A stretch of 64,000 bases of DNA from Actinomycetes bacterium (GCA_023429565.1 JAEZDJ010000044.1:1-64000); one strand, 5' to 3'. Shown: positions 35,301 through 43,615, counted from the first letter of the stretch. The notes: generated from the letters alone by a model not told the origin. Translations and numbers: made by a program.

Positions 35301-35537
35301 TGCCTCTCGCTTGCCAAGCAGATCAAAGAGCTGGTCGATGACAAGGCCCAATATGCCGATTGGGCAACCCGGGATGACATCAAAAGCCAGCTCAACATGG
35401 ATTTGACCGTGCTCTTGTACAAGAACGGTTATCCGCCGGAGTGGAACGAAGAAGTGTTCGAAAAGGTGCTCGTACAGGCCGAGAGCTTCAAAGAAAACTC
35501 TGATGCTAACTATACGTATGAAACGATAACGATCTAA
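32343..35537 (+). CDS. hsdR: Type I R-M restriction/translocase subunit
   Basis: A 1064-residue HsdR. The N-terminal nuclease domain has PDLLIFVNGIPLVIFEFKTA (residues about 139-158), the PD-(D/E)xK site. The SF2 motor follows, with Walker A GATGCGKTYT near 297, DEAH near 402 (CISDEAHRTQIG), FTGTPID, and motif VI SRVNRVF. The C-terminal helical region contacts the methylase. GGAG lies five bases before the ATG at 32343; the GTG at 32337 is an alternative. It begins 12 bases after hsdS, completing hsdM-hsdS-hsdR. All key residues are intact, so the system is probably functional. Confidence 0.95.
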   Translation: MDYSFEKGKFTEDDLEHAIIELFEEQDYTYVNGEAMHRRFEDVLIEEDLKGYIRQRYADYQLSENEIQVLVNELTFVPSNPLYTGNRQTYWLINEGYDLMREDSSKPVVHIEFVDFDDPRANDIKVVNQYSVQDKALRRPDLLIFVNGIPLVIFEFKTAIEEDKTIHDAWKQITIRYNRDIPKLMKYCCIAVISDGANNRLGTSFTPYEYFYAWNKANDHDKVSNGISSLFAMVEGAFTKERLIRILDDFVFYPDDDKHDTEIVCRYPQFFGATKMLDSICAHLRPHGDGKGGTYFGATGCGKTYTMLFLARLMNLRRREELGNPTVIVIVDREDLDSQTSELFVTAKRYLHEEDVRSIETRAELKATLSGKESGGVYITTIQKFSETTGLLSERNNIVCISDEAHRTQIGVGSKLKTTDKGVFTRFGFAKYLRDSFPNATYVGFTGTPIDETIAVFGPIVDRYTMKESSDDGITVRIAYEPRLARVQLSDEQAREIQKYYDKCASDGSTPEQIEESQKAMSSMSVILRHPGRLKKLAADLVGHYERLCDEKPGVVQKAMVVCSDRMHAYDLLKTILEIRPGWGVPKKSEDDSLLTKEELEELVALPKANIVATRGKDDIAELYDRCGSKDHRKLLDRQFKNNDSNFKIAVVVDMWITGFDVPSLAVMYIDKPLQKHTLVQTISRVNRVFEGKDKGLVVDYIGIKDDMMQALKKYGDDDGGSVDELAITLGIFRNHLAMLDELMVGFDASRFHSGSPLERLSCLNDAAEYAQAGKEFQNRFMGLARVLKQAYAICFPSGELTDRETATAQFYLAIRSIIYKQTIGDAPDAETMNRVVEDMVSKAISCTGVESVVDAQQTEDLFSDEFAEELNAIKMPITRFNALLKLVRRAIKSYGRTNRVKAMEFDERLKKVVDAYNTRDNLQFTSEVVSDFVDDLSDQLIAILKDLKDDEGSFAKLGITFEEKAFYDILVKVRDEHGFPYEEEKCLSLAKQIKELVDDKAQYADWATRDDIKSQLNMDLTVLLYKNGYPPEWNEEVFEKVLVQAESFKENSDANYTYETITI

Positions 35538-35604
35538 CGGAAATTACGGAGGTTCTGAATGTCGCTAAATAATAATCGGACTATTTCTTTGCACAGTGTC
35601 ATCA

Positions 35605-35775
35605 ATGGGGGTAGACCTTAGGGAGCTTTAACGTCGGGAATCAACTGAGGCATTCAAAGAGATCGGAATTGTAGGAGCGTCATTTGCGGCACCACCCATG
35701 GCTCTTCCTGCAAAAGGGCACATTGTTGTTTTAGGAACCGCCGAAAGCGGCAAAATAACCATCCCGGTACTCTAA
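35605..35775 (+). pseudogene. Short gene remnant after hsdR
   Basis: In the 270 bases between hsdR and the MORC-like gene, one frame reads MGVDLREL, a TAA, then RRESTEAFKEIGIVGASFAA...HIVVLGTAESGKITIPVL to a TAA. The composition is protein-like, but the in-frame stop and lack of a ribosome site indicate a decayed gene. Family not recognised. Confidence 0.35.
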
Positions 35776-35807
35776 AAACCGGCAGTCTGTACTGAATGAT
35801 GGGCAGT

Positions 35808-37529
35808 TTATTGGTCTGTCGTCTCTTGTGGAACAACAGTTGCATTATGAAGTCTGCGAAACAAATGGGACAGAATACTCAAGGCGTCCAAACAATCTTT
35901 CTCAGAGAAGAGATCCGATCCGTTAAGGTCTCTGGCGGTTTCGTGCCCGAGTGGATTGCGGAATGCTTCCCAAAGAGCCAAAGCAAGCTTACGGTGTCCA
36001 TGAGAAATATCACTGAGGGTATCAGGTTTAAAAGAAGTACCGTCAGGTTTTCGATAATGATCCACAACGGCAAGGACAGGCGCACGCTCAGCAAAAGCCT
36101 TTTCTATCACATTGCGCTCTCCTATCCCTTCTCCTAATTCCGCCTTTTCCATAATGCAATTAATATAGCGAAGAGCCCCTTGAAGTACGGCCATATAATA
36201 GTCTTGGTGCTGATAATAGTTTTGTACCTCTCCTTGTAAATCCGGATCTAAATGTCTCCAATGTAGCAAGGGATACTCTGGAACAAGCTTATATAAATGC
36301 TCAAATCCCTGTATTGTCTGATCTTCTTTTTCTGGTATGTCAATACTTTGGCTTAGGGCATTAAGTAGTGGATCTAAGTCATCTTTTACCTCTTGCGGGA
36401 CGGTGGTTTTCCATTTCTCAACATCTATTTTGGATTTATCAGTGAGTTTTTCCATCTGAACGGCTTGGCGTCGCTCTCGCCAGCTCCTTCCCACAGCCGA
36501 AACGATTTGTTTGAGGAATGCTCTCAGATCTTGCATTTCCGGATGCTCCCAGTTGAGCGATTGCCTGTTCGTTTCTATTACGTCAATATCAAGATCCTCG
36601 ATGAAGTCAACCTGAAGCCAGCCTGATACATAAGAAAAGAAATGACTCGATGCACTTTCGGAAAAATACTCCGGAAGATTGACAAGCTTGTTTCTTGAAA
36701 ATAATGTTATTCCGCGTAAGTTTGTATTTGGGGGGATAGGCTTTTTTGTCGTGTATATCTCGCCGGAGACCTTGTTTGAAAACTGAGAATCTTTTGCGAA
36801 CGGAATATCGCTAAGGATATTCCACTTGAATTCGATATCTAAAGTTAAATATCTCCGCGAGTTATCAAGTTCGATGGGGTTTGACTCGTTATGTTGAATG
36901 GTAATATGCACACCTTCTTCGACAATAAAAAACCTGGATAAACTATTAGCTAGTTTCTCGGCGTCAAAGTCGGTTCTGCGTTGGATCTCGTGTAGGGTAA
37001 TTGTTGTGCCATTTGGTTCAGAAACTGTTTGTTGGCTCTCGATAATCGTCGGTTTATATTCCGTTATGGGTCTGGCTTCTGACTGGTCTTTGATGATTTC
37101 ATCCCAGTCTAAAACAAAAATATTGCGAAATGAATTTTGGATCGTGGACACTTCAATTCTTTTCGCTATTCCGAAAAACGAAAGCTTCCCAAGCCCCTTC
37201 TTTCCGATTACCGGTCGGCCATGGGGCGAAACCTGGCCGTTGCCCGCAGCATCGAGCCTTCGATTCCGCCCGATCCGGAGGAATTTTATATTGATTTCAT
37301 TAAGGGACATGCCATTGCCATCGTCTTTGACAATAATCGTTTTTTCTTCGGCAGCATCATTGAGGGCAACGTGGATATTGTTCGCATCTGCATCGAGGGA
37401 GTTCGCAATTAATTCAGCTACGATAGGAGGGATGGTGGAGTACAGTCTGGCGCCGAGATGCTCGATGGTACTAGGCATGAATGTCATGACTAAGTCATTG
37501 CCTGACGAGATATCCTCTGGGTTAGCCAT
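35808..37529 (-). CDS. GHKL (MORC/MutL-like) ATPase of a methylase operon
   Basis: A 573-residue ATPase of the Hsp90/MutL/gyrase-B fold. Motif N is IVAELIANSLDADANNIHV (near 35), motif G1 KDDGNGMS (near 68), and a long ATP lid GRPVIGKKGLGKLSFFGIAK (near 104) typical of MORC-like prokaryotic ATPases. The middle S5-like domain and a helical C-terminus (from about 340) follow. MORC-type and MutL-like ATPases in bacteria are known to be encoded in R-M loci with 5-methylcytosine methylases, sometimes with Vsr. Here it starts 26 bases after the cytosine methylase, with GGAG upstream of its ATG. It may act as a switch or clamp for an unidentified nuclease. Confidence 0.8.
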   Translation of the reverse strand: MANPEDISSGNDLVMTFMPSTIEHLGARLYSTIPPIVAELIANSLDADANNIHVALNDAAEEKTIIVKDDGNGMSLNEINIKFLRIGRNRRLDAAGNGQVSPHGRPVIGKKGLGKLSFFGIAKRIEVSTIQNSFRNIFVLDWDEIIKDQSEARPITEYKPTIIESQQTVSEPNGTTITLHEIQRRTDFDAEKLANSLSRFFIVEEGVHITIQHNESNPIELDNSRRYLTLDIEFKWNILSDIPFAKDSQFSNKVSGEIYTTKKPIPPNTNLRGITLFSRNKLVNLPEYFSESASSHFFSYVSGWLQVDFIEDLDIDVIETNRQSLNWEHPEMQDLRAFLKQIVSAVGRSWRERRQAVQMEKLTDKSKIDVEKWKTTVPQEVKDDLDPLLNALSQSIDIPEKEDQTIQGFEHLYKLVPEYPLLHWRHLDPDLQGEVQNYYQHQDYYMAVLQGALRYINCIMEKAELGEGIGERNVIEKAFAERAPVLAVVDHYRKPDGTSFKPDTLSDISHGHRKLALALWEAFRNPLGHETARDLNGSDLFSEKDCLDALSILSHLFRRLHNATVVPQETTDQ

Positions 37530-37555
37530 CGTATCTCCTGTCCTTAATAGGTTTC

Positions 37556-38647
37556 CTAATGTCCGTTTTGAGTATGCTGTAAGATATGTTCTTTGATGTA
37601 GCTTGCATGGAACTCGATGAACTTTGGCGGCAGTGCGTTTCCTATCATTGTCGCTATGCCGTCTCGTCCGTTTTCGAAGGAGAACCTATAATCAGCCGGA
37701 AAGGTTTGAAGAAGGGACGCCTCACGTAGGGTTATTGCCCTGTTCTCTTCGGGGTGCAGAAATCTTCCTTTTGACGGATTGGTGCAGCCTCCGGTGATGG
37801 TGGGCGACGGCCGGTCCCAGGACATACGTCCATAGACATCTTTGAATCCCGTCGTTTTTTTATGGCACTTCAGCTGAAAGTTTTCAGGCAGGGAAGACCT
37901 GCTGCCTCCATTTTTTGGGATGAGAGATATAATCCTTAAAATGCGCTCGCTGCGTTTGACTCGATAATTATGCAATTCGTCATCGCTTGTGTCGCACTGT
38001 GGCTGCGATCCGATCGCCTCCCTTACTGTTTTGAACTTGTCGGGGGGAACCAATCTTTCGATAACTTTAATGTTGCCTAAGTTTGATGCTAGCATAATCA
38101 TTCTTTTGCGACTTTGCGGAACGTCATAGTTAATCATATTGAGGATTTTGATATCCGTATGATAACCGAGCAGTTCAAACCTATTCTTGACAATAGCCAT
38201 ACGTTTATCTGATGCAAGATATGGAACATTTTCTATCATGATAGTTTTTGGCATCATGACTTCAACAAAACTCAACATATCAAAAATAAGGTCATTCCTT
38301 GGGTCGTCATCGCGTGCCTTGCGATTTCTTGTCCCGATTGTCGAAAACCCTTGGCATGGAGGGCATCCAGACAAAAGATCCAGGTCTCCGGGTCGTAACC
38401 CTAATTCTTGCATTACGGAATTCGGTGAAAGATGATGAATGTCTTCAAGAAACATCCTTGTTGATTTGTGGTTTAACGAATAGCTGTGGGCAAACGCTGG
38501 CTTAACCTCCACTGCGCCGATTACATCAAATCCTGCTTGCTTAAGGCCTTGGGAGAGTCCTCCAGCCCCGGAGAAAAGATCGATAACACTAGGCTTAGCC
38601 CCAATGTCGTAACTCTGCTTTTCTGAGACATTTGCTAATTGTGTCAT
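37556..38647 (-). CDS. dcm: DNA (cytosine-5) methyltransferase
   Basis: A 363-residue C5 methylase. Motif I is VIDLFSGAGGLSQGLKQAGF, motif IV GCPPCQGFS with the catalytic Cys, motif VI MIENVPYL, motif VIII QSRKRMIMLAS, and motif X IGNALPPKFIEF. A target-recognition stretch lies between VIII and IX. GGAG lies before the ATG at 38647; a longer open frame to 38944 runs through unrelated sequence without a ribosome site. It forms an operon with the MORC-like ATPase downstream. A Vsr repair nuclease, which normally accompanies such methylases, is found intact at 54043 and as a stump at 47505. GC content is lower than the surrounding metabolic genes. Confidence 0.93.
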   Translation of the reverse strand: MTQLANVSEKQSYDIGAKPSVIDLFSGAGGLSQGLKQAGFDVIGAVEVKPAFAHSYSLNHKSTRMFLEDIHHLSPNSVMQELGLRPGDLDLLSGCPPCQGFSTIGTRNRKARDDDPRNDLIFDMLSFVEVMMPKTIMIENVPYLASDKRMAIVKNRFELLGYHTDIKILNMINYDVPQSRKRMIMLASNLGNIKVIERLVPPDKFKTVREAIGSQPQCDTSDDELHNYRVKRSERILRIISLIPKNGGSRSSLPENFQLKCHKKTTGFKDVYGRMSWDRPSPTITGGCTNPSKGRFLHPEENRAITLREASLLQTFPADYRFSFENGRDGIATMIGNALPPKFIEFHASYIKEHILQHTQNGH

Positions 38648-38669
38648 TTTTTCTCCAGGAAAATCGAAC

Positions 38670-38687
38670 CATGATAATACTATCATG
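38670..38687. promoter_or_regulatory. Palindrome upstream of the cytosine methylase
   Basis: CATGATA / TATCATG arms at 38670-38676 and 38681-38687 around a 4-base centre, 23 bases upstream of the methylase ATG. It could be an operator bound by the methylase itself or a separate controller. Confidence 0.45.
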
Positions 38688-38742
38688 AGCGGTTCATTTT
38701 GATAAAAGAATTTATTTATCTTTTGCATCATCATTGCTATGA

Positions 38743-39009
38743 CTATTCGGTTGCTGAAGCATCGGCCTCGATGCCACGGTGCTTGAGCTCGCCTGTCCAG
38801 GCATCTTTCCGCTTTATCCGAGCAATGCGCCACTGTGTCCGCCCAAGACGACCATCGTCCGTTTTTGTCGTGGAGGTAGTGCTGATAGGTGAGGCTGTCT
38901 TGATTGTGTGGTTGGCTTGTGTGACGTGCCCGGAGTGCACTCAAGGCCCGTCACGTCCGGAATGGTGTTCAAACGTGATCATGTCATACCGCTCGTTGGG
39001 ATATTTCAT
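38743..39009 (-). pseudogene. Small conserved-looking gene with in-frame TGA
   Basis: From the ATG at 39009 (AGGA upstream) the frame reads MKYPNERYDMITFEHHSGRD then GP, a TGA at 38941-38943, and continues in the same frame for 65 codons (VHSGHVTQANHTIKTASPIS...RTQWRIARIKRKDAW...) to a TAG. Both parts look like real protein and join without a shift. The simplest view is a nonsense mutation. A GTG just after the TGA could restart translation. I do not recognise the family. It lies upstream of the methylase and divergent from the NERD gene. Confidence 0.5.
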
Positions 39010-39132
39010 GATTTCCTACTCAAGTCTGTTAATCCCAGATATCTATGTGTCCTTTGGACGGTATCCGGAATGGCACATAACAGGTGCGTCATCAAGGCGT
39101 CATCCAGAATCGAGAGAGAGGGGGGCTCTTCC

Positions 39133-39941
39133 ATGGCAAAAGGTCTCATCGACAAATCCTCGATCAGATATTTGATGCCGAATGGCAGGGCCGTCGCGGC
39201 GAGAAGCTCACGGAGCGCGAACTCAAATGGGTCAAGGCATTCGGGCGCGACGGCAAGGCTCTGCGCAATGTCTACGTGCCCAAAGGTGATGGTGAAACTT
39301 CCGAAATCGATGCGATGGTCATCACTCAAAAGGGTATCTTCGTCATCGAGAGCAAGAATTACTCCGGATGGATATTTGGCAATGAGGCGGATAGGTATTG
39401 GACTGTCGTTTTGGAAGGCGGCCATAAGAATCGCTTCTACAATCGCATCATGCAAAACCGTGGACACGTCAAGTGGCTTGCCAATTATTTGGCGGACGAC
39501 ACGCCATTGTTCTCAATAGTTGCCTTCTCTGTGCGATGTGAGCTCAAGAAGGTGATGGTGAGCAACAAGGAGGTGCGTGTCATCAAGCGCGACAGGCTGC
39601 ATGCTACTGTGCGCGATACCTGGGATACAGCTGAAGACGTGCTGAATGAAGCGGCTGCAAGCGCTTTACATGATCGCTTGATGTCCCTGACCGATGTAGA
39701 CGAGGCAGCCAGGACCGCATATGTGACCGACATCGAACAGCGCTATAAAAAGAAGAAGCCAGCACATCCTCAGCAGAGCGCGCAATCCAAGAGCGTGGCC
39801 GCTGTCGAGGCATTGCCTCACGTTTGCCCGAAATGTGGCGGGACCCTGGTTCTTCGGATAGCGAAGCGAGGATCCAATGCCGGCAATCAATTCTATGGTT
39901 GCAGCAATTATCCCAAGTGTCGATTTACCAAAAATATCTGA
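39133..39941 (+). CDS. NERD nuclease-related protein with C4 zinc finger, frameshifted start
   Basis: The body encodes a NERD domain (AEWQGRRGEKLTERELKWVK, SEIDAMVITQKGIFVIESKN with the D and ExK of a PD-(D/E)xK-like fold) and a C-terminal topoisomerase-type zinc finger (CPKCGGTLVLRIA...GNQFYGCSNYPKC). A strong AGGGGGG precedes the ATG at 39133, which reads MAKGLIDK; the NERD frame picks up as ILDQIFDAEWQ. Adding one A to the AAA at 39154-39156 would join them perfectly. So the gene has a one-base deletion or the assembly has a homopolymer error. Otherwise translation must begin at an upstream GTG (39084) without a good ribosome site. NERD proteins are linked with DNA processing and phage defence. 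Confidence 0.8.
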
Positions 39942-40004
39942 TAAAGTTATCGATTACTATGAAACGCAGAATATAAAGCGGTGAATAACGGGGAGGGATT
40001 TGCG

Positions 40005-40682
40005 ATGAAGGCCGAGACTGGAAGTGTGGGGAAAGTCGTCAAGGCAGCTGTGGAGGTCATTGAGGACGCAGGACCTATTATGGAGAAGTATGGACCCATG
40101 ATCCTTGAGCTTGCAAAAGACTGTGGGCCAGTGGTGGCAGATACGGCCCAGCAAGCGGTCAGGTTTGTGGGAGACAAGGCGGACGGCATAGGAAATGCGG
40201 TTGCTGCAGCTGTGGCGAAAACTAGGGATGGTGCCAAGCAGGCGCGTGACAAAAAAGAGCACGAGAAAATTCTTCGGAAGGCTCGTGAGGATACCGTTGA
40301 AAGTAGCACATACGATATATCAGCAAGGGAGTTCGAGAAGTCGTTCGAGGCCAATAAAACGGTAGGAGTCTCAAAGGGCGGCTTCATGTCTATACCAGGA
40401 TGTTTTGCTTTTATGCTGATGCCCGATGCCGGAAGCAAGGATTTCTCAAAATATAAAGAGGTATATGTTGGCTTCGGCCTCTCGATGGGCGATGATGTCT
40501 ACGAACAGTTGATCGGTGACGGTAACCCAGACGTATACGCAGATGTCAAATACGATCAACCAGTTCAGATCCTTCTTTATCCCTGCGACAAGGATCAACT
40601 TGAAGAGGTTAAAGCAGCGCTCATCTTGAATTTCCAAGCGTATGATTCCTACAATAAACGTGAATTGAGCTGCTTATCGTAG
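40005..40682 (+). CDS. Protein with degenerate GIY-YIG-like domain
   Basis: A 225-residue protein. Residues 1-95 are helical and alanine-rich (VVKAAVEVIEDAGPIMEKYG, ADTAQQAVRFVGDKADGIGN). Residues 115-225 resemble a GIY-YIG domain in outline: SIPGCFAFMLM, then EVYVGFGLSMGDDVYEQLIG, GDGNPDVYADVKYDQPVQIL, and KAALILNFQAYDSYNK, but the usual Arg and central motif are altered, so activity is doubtful. GGGGAGGG lies seven bases before the ATG at 40005. The next gene starts 78 bases later on the same strand, and the two may form a unit in the defence island. The GIY-YIG match is my reading of a divergent pattern. Confidence 0.6.
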   Translation: MKAETGSVGKVVKAAVEVIEDAGPIMEKYGPMILELAKDCGPVVADTAQQAVRFVGDKADGIGNAVAAAVAKTRDGAKQARDKKEHEKILRKAREDTVESSTYDISAREFEKSFEANKTVGVSKGGFMSIPGCFAFMLMPDAGSKDFSKYKEVYVGFGLSMGDDVYEQLIGDGNPDVYADVKYDQPVQILLYPCDKDQLEEVKAALILNFQAYDSYNKRELSCLS

Positions 40683-40760
40683 AGGTGTTGCAGCTGGTCT
40701 GCGCGCAAATAACCAATAGTTTCTTTGCAGATGTGGCATGATGACCAAGAGGAGTGGAAG

Positions 40761-41987
40761 ATGGAAGATTGGGGATCGACGGCAATTGAGCTGATCAGCA
40801 GTTCGAATTTGGAAAAATACAGATCTCGGGCACTTGCCGTGATTCCTGTGCAGAAAGATAATCTATCGCCTGCGATAGGCAAGGCGCTTGGTGCTGCCTC
40901 GCTTTCCATACCTGCTCTTGAGGGTCTTGCCCACTCGGGTGAGCAGTTAGCGTATATTAAGATGCCCGCAGGTTTTTCACCGGCCGATTGTTATGCAAGG
41001 GCAGATGGTTTCGGGGGAAATACGCTGTCTGCGGGAGGATTCGCAAATGGTTCTTGGACGGCTGCCGCGATAAATCCCGGGATGGTTGCGATGGCGGGTG
41101 TCGCATTCGCCGCGATAGTGGTTATTGAGAAGCAGATGGCGGAAATCAATGAGCGTTTGGGTGTTATTGAGTCAGATGTGAAAAGCATCGTGGAGCTATT
41201 GGGAATTCAGAGAAGATCCGAGGTCGAGGGGATTTATGATCGCTTGTTGAACGATTATGTCGCGCGCTTTGACGAATACGTTTCCGATCCAGAAAAGCTT
41301 CGTGCTGCGAGGGGGGAAATCGAAAGGTCCTTGACGGACGTATCCAAACTGTGGGCAGAGCAAAAGAACACCATGAGAGCTTTGGGTGAACATGTGGATG
41401 CCTCAAGGCACTTCAAAAAAGAATTTCTTGAAGAATCAATCAAGAAATTCAATGATTGCGAACAAGGTGCCGCAACCGTATTTGAACTTTCATGCGCTCT
41501 TGATCAAGTGCGCATGTTCTATGACCGCGATGTGAGCCCTCAGCGTGTAGCGCGCGAAAGGAATCATGCAAAAAAACGGTGTGACGAATACGAAGACGTT
41601 CATAACCAAACACTGAAGGTGCTCACTGCAAAGATAAAAGAGTACGAAGGCGCTCCTTTGGCCCTCGCGTCCGAAGACAAGCTGGATAAACGCGATGCAC
41701 TTCCTGCAAATGTCCTCGAAGGAATAGCGCAGAACGCTGGCGGCATTGTTGAGCGTCTCAGAAAACAGACTCTTTGGGATGCCGCTGACGAGAGGACGGA
41801 TAAGGAGATCGACGCAATGCTCTCGAGCATTCCGTCGACAGCGAGCGCTGCCCTTTGCGAAAGCGTTCTCGTTAAGTCCGATGCGTCGCTGTCTCGCTTG
41901 GGCACTGTTCTCGGTACATCCAAAGCGATGCTCTACGATGGATCAAATGCCTACCTGCTTGAAGAAGATGTGGTGGTGCGCAATTAG
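40761..41987 (+). CDS. Unrecognised protein with central membrane segment and coiled coil
   Basis: A 408-residue protein of no family known to me. Residues 1-90 are a mixed domain (AIELISSSNLEKYRSRALAV, AYIKMPAGFSP). A single hydrophobic segment AAINPGMVAMAGVAFAAIVV (about 100-122) is followed by a long coiled-coil-prone region (KQMAEINERLGVIESDVKSI onward to about 300), then a C-terminal domain ending LYDGSNAYLLEEDVVVRN. This order, small domain, membrane pass, coiled coil, fits a membrane-tethered effector or sensor. AGGAG lies seven bases before the ATG at 40761. It follows the degenerate GIY-YIG-like protein. Confidence 0.6.
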   Translation: MEDWGSTAIELISSSNLEKYRSRALAVIPVQKDNLSPAIGKALGAASLSIPALEGLAHSGEQLAYIKMPAGFSPADCYARADGFGGNTLSAGGFANGSWTAAAINPGMVAMAGVAFAAIVVIEKQMAEINERLGVIESDVKSIVELLGIQRRSEVEGIYDRLLNDYVARFDEYVSDPEKLRAARGEIERSLTDVSKLWAEQKNTMRALGEHVDASRHFKKEFLEESIKKFNDCEQGAATVFELSCALDQVRMFYDRDVSPQRVARERNHAKKRCDEYEDVHNQTLKVLTAKIKEYEGAPLALASEDKLDKRDALPANVLEGIAQNAGGIVERLRKQTLWDAADERTDKEIDAMLSSIPSTASAALCESVLVKSDASLSRLGTVLGTSKAMLYDGSNAYLLEEDVVVRN

Positions 41988-42182
41988 GCGGGAAGGGGAT
42001 CTCCTATACACCCGTGGCATGCCGATGGGCGGGAGAGCCTGTGGTGCTCGCATGGACAGTTTGAGTCGAAAGAGATGGCACTCATGCTAATGGATGGGCA
42101 CGTCGTTTTTCTCAGGGTTTCGGCGGTATGGTAAAAGTTGGCCTGATTATGCTGCATTGCGCAAGATGGAGTGGGCGGAACT

Positions 42183-42461
42183 ATGAACGATGGTGAGGAA
42201 AGCGAGATTCTCGATTACATCAAGGCTCATGAATTCTGTATCAACCACCGCGAAAAGCTCATTGGCGATCAAAAGTGTGGTTGCTTCTATTGTGGGCAAA
42301 TTTTTGCCCCATCTCAGATTGAAGAGTGGATCGAAGATGCTCAGGACGATACCGCTCTGTGTCCCTATTGCGGGATTGATGCAATTATCGGAGAATCTTG
42401 TGGGCATCCCATTGCTCAAGACTTTCTGAAAAAGATGAACGCGTACTGGTTTGAGCGATGA
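42183..42461 (+). CDS. Small double-CxxC zinc-ribbon protein
   Basis: A 92-residue cytoplasmic protein with two metal-binding pairs: CGCFYCGQIFAP (about 32-43) and ALCPYCGIDAIIGE (about 58-71), and a conserved-looking tail (GHPIAQDFLKKMNAYWF). Similar small proteins are widespread in Firmicutes and Actinobacteria without known function. The start at 42183 has GGCGG upstream. Upstream, 41988-42182 has no gene. Confidence 0.7.
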   Translation: MNDGEESEILDYIKAHEFCINHREKLIGDQKCGCFYCGQIFAPSQIEEWIEDAQDDTALCPYCGIDAIIGESCGHPIAQDFLKKMNAYWFER

Positions 42462-42550
42462 CCGAAGGAAGTGTGGTTGCTCTGCGGGATATGCATTTAT
42501 AAACCTGATTAAATTCATGCTACTATATCCTCGTTTAAGCATGAAGTGAA

Positions 42551-43615
42551 ATGGGGATTTCTGTGAAAATAGAAATGGGTGAATCGCTCTTCTATTCGTG
42601 GCTTCGACATGTCAAGGAATGCCAGGTGGTCCAAACCAACTGGAAGGTTTCTTCGCAATGGGAGCTCCTTCATGAAGATGAGATTCAGAACATCATGGCC
42701 TCTATCGACAATCATTTTTCAGAGAAATGCGGATACAAAGTTTTCAAACAGAATGGTTCGTTTCGGCAAGTGATTCGGCAAGGCGAATGCGACGCCATCG
42801 GTATTTGCGTAGAGGAGGGCGTTCCTCGTTATTATGCCGTCGAAGTTGCTTTTCATGGTGCTGGACTCAATTATGGAACTCGCGACGCGACAGTGATGAA
42901 GGTCGTCGAAAAATGTACACGAGCAGCTTTGTGCATCTATGGGTACATGGGATCAAAGGAAGGGGAAGTTGTTTTTGCCTCCCCGAAAATAAACAACGCA
43001 GTCATTGCCGATCTCTCTCCCTGTATAGAAGATATCAATACGCTGTTTAGGCAAGAGGGGTTTCAGTTCTCATTCCGCATTATCGCGAACGGCGATTTCA
43101 ATGAATCTGTCTTGCAGCCGATTCTGCTCATAAGTGACGGCATCGCTGACACTTCTGAGCTGTTTGTTCGCAGCTATCAGATGTGTGCCATGTTTGCGGA
43201 GAAATCTATTCCCAAGAATGGGGAGAGACGATTGGCGAATCGGGCATCGTCTGAGTCCAAGCCACCCTATATTCAGCTTTCCGTGCACGACGATGACGGT
43301 GCCTATAAAGAACTCAAAGTGGGCCAGATTGCACGGTCTATCTTGCGTAAAATGCTTGAAGAAGGTGCCGCGACGGAAGATGAAATAGAGTATCTGCAGC
43401 AATCTGGATACAGTAGGAGAGTTTTTCATCTCAACTATCCTCTTCTGGCACGCGTTGAAAGTGGTTTTGAAAAAGCGCGCTACTACAGCTCTCCTTTGAT
43501 GATCCGAGGTATTAGCTATGTGCTGTGCTCCCAGTGGTTCGAAACGCCCGCAAACAATGACCGGCCTTTTCTTCTGAAGTGGATAAAGGAGCATGCTGAC
43601 ACAATATCTGGCTAG
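42551..43615 (+). CDS. Unrecognised protein, possible PD-(D/E)xK-like core
   Basis: A 354-residue soluble protein. The segment GECDAIGICVEEGVPRYYAV then EVAFHGAGLNYG (about 78-108) has the spacing of a degenerate restriction-endonuclease-like core (D-x-n-E-V), but the Lys is not evident. GEVVFASPKINNAVI follows. The C-terminal third (LKVGQIARSILRKMLEEGAA...QQSGYSRRVFHL) looks like a winged helix. Start could be ATG 42551 or GTG 42563; neither has a strong ribosome site. It stands between other unknown genes in the island. A nuclease or sensor role is only a guess. Confidence 0.55.
   Translation: MGISVKIEMGESLFYSWLRHVKECQVVQTNWKVSSQWELLHEDEIQNIMASIDNHFSEKCGYKVFKQNGSFRQVIRQGECDAIGICVEEGVPRYYAVEVAFHGAGLNYGTRDATVMKVVEKCTRAALCIYGYMGSKEGEVVFASPKINNAVIADLSPCIEDINTLFRQEGFQFSFRIIANGDFNESVLQPILLISDGIADTSELFVRSYQMCAMFAEKSIPKNGERRLANRASSESKPPYIQLSVHDDDGAYKELKVGQIARSILRKMLEEGAATEDEIEYLQQSGYSRRVFHLNYPLLARVESGFEKARYYSSPLMIRGISYVLCSQWFETPANNDRPFLLKWIKEHADTISG

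Noticed and set aside
38941..38943. TGA as a selenocysteine codon
   Set aside because: Only a 4-bp stem (GTGC/GCAC) can be drawn just after it, and the context is not a redox motif. A nonsense mutation is simpler.
38648..38944. N-terminal extension of the cytosine methylase
   Set aside because: The 99 extra codons run antiparallel-independent through the remnant gene at 38743-39009 and a good ribosome site sits before the ATG at 38647.
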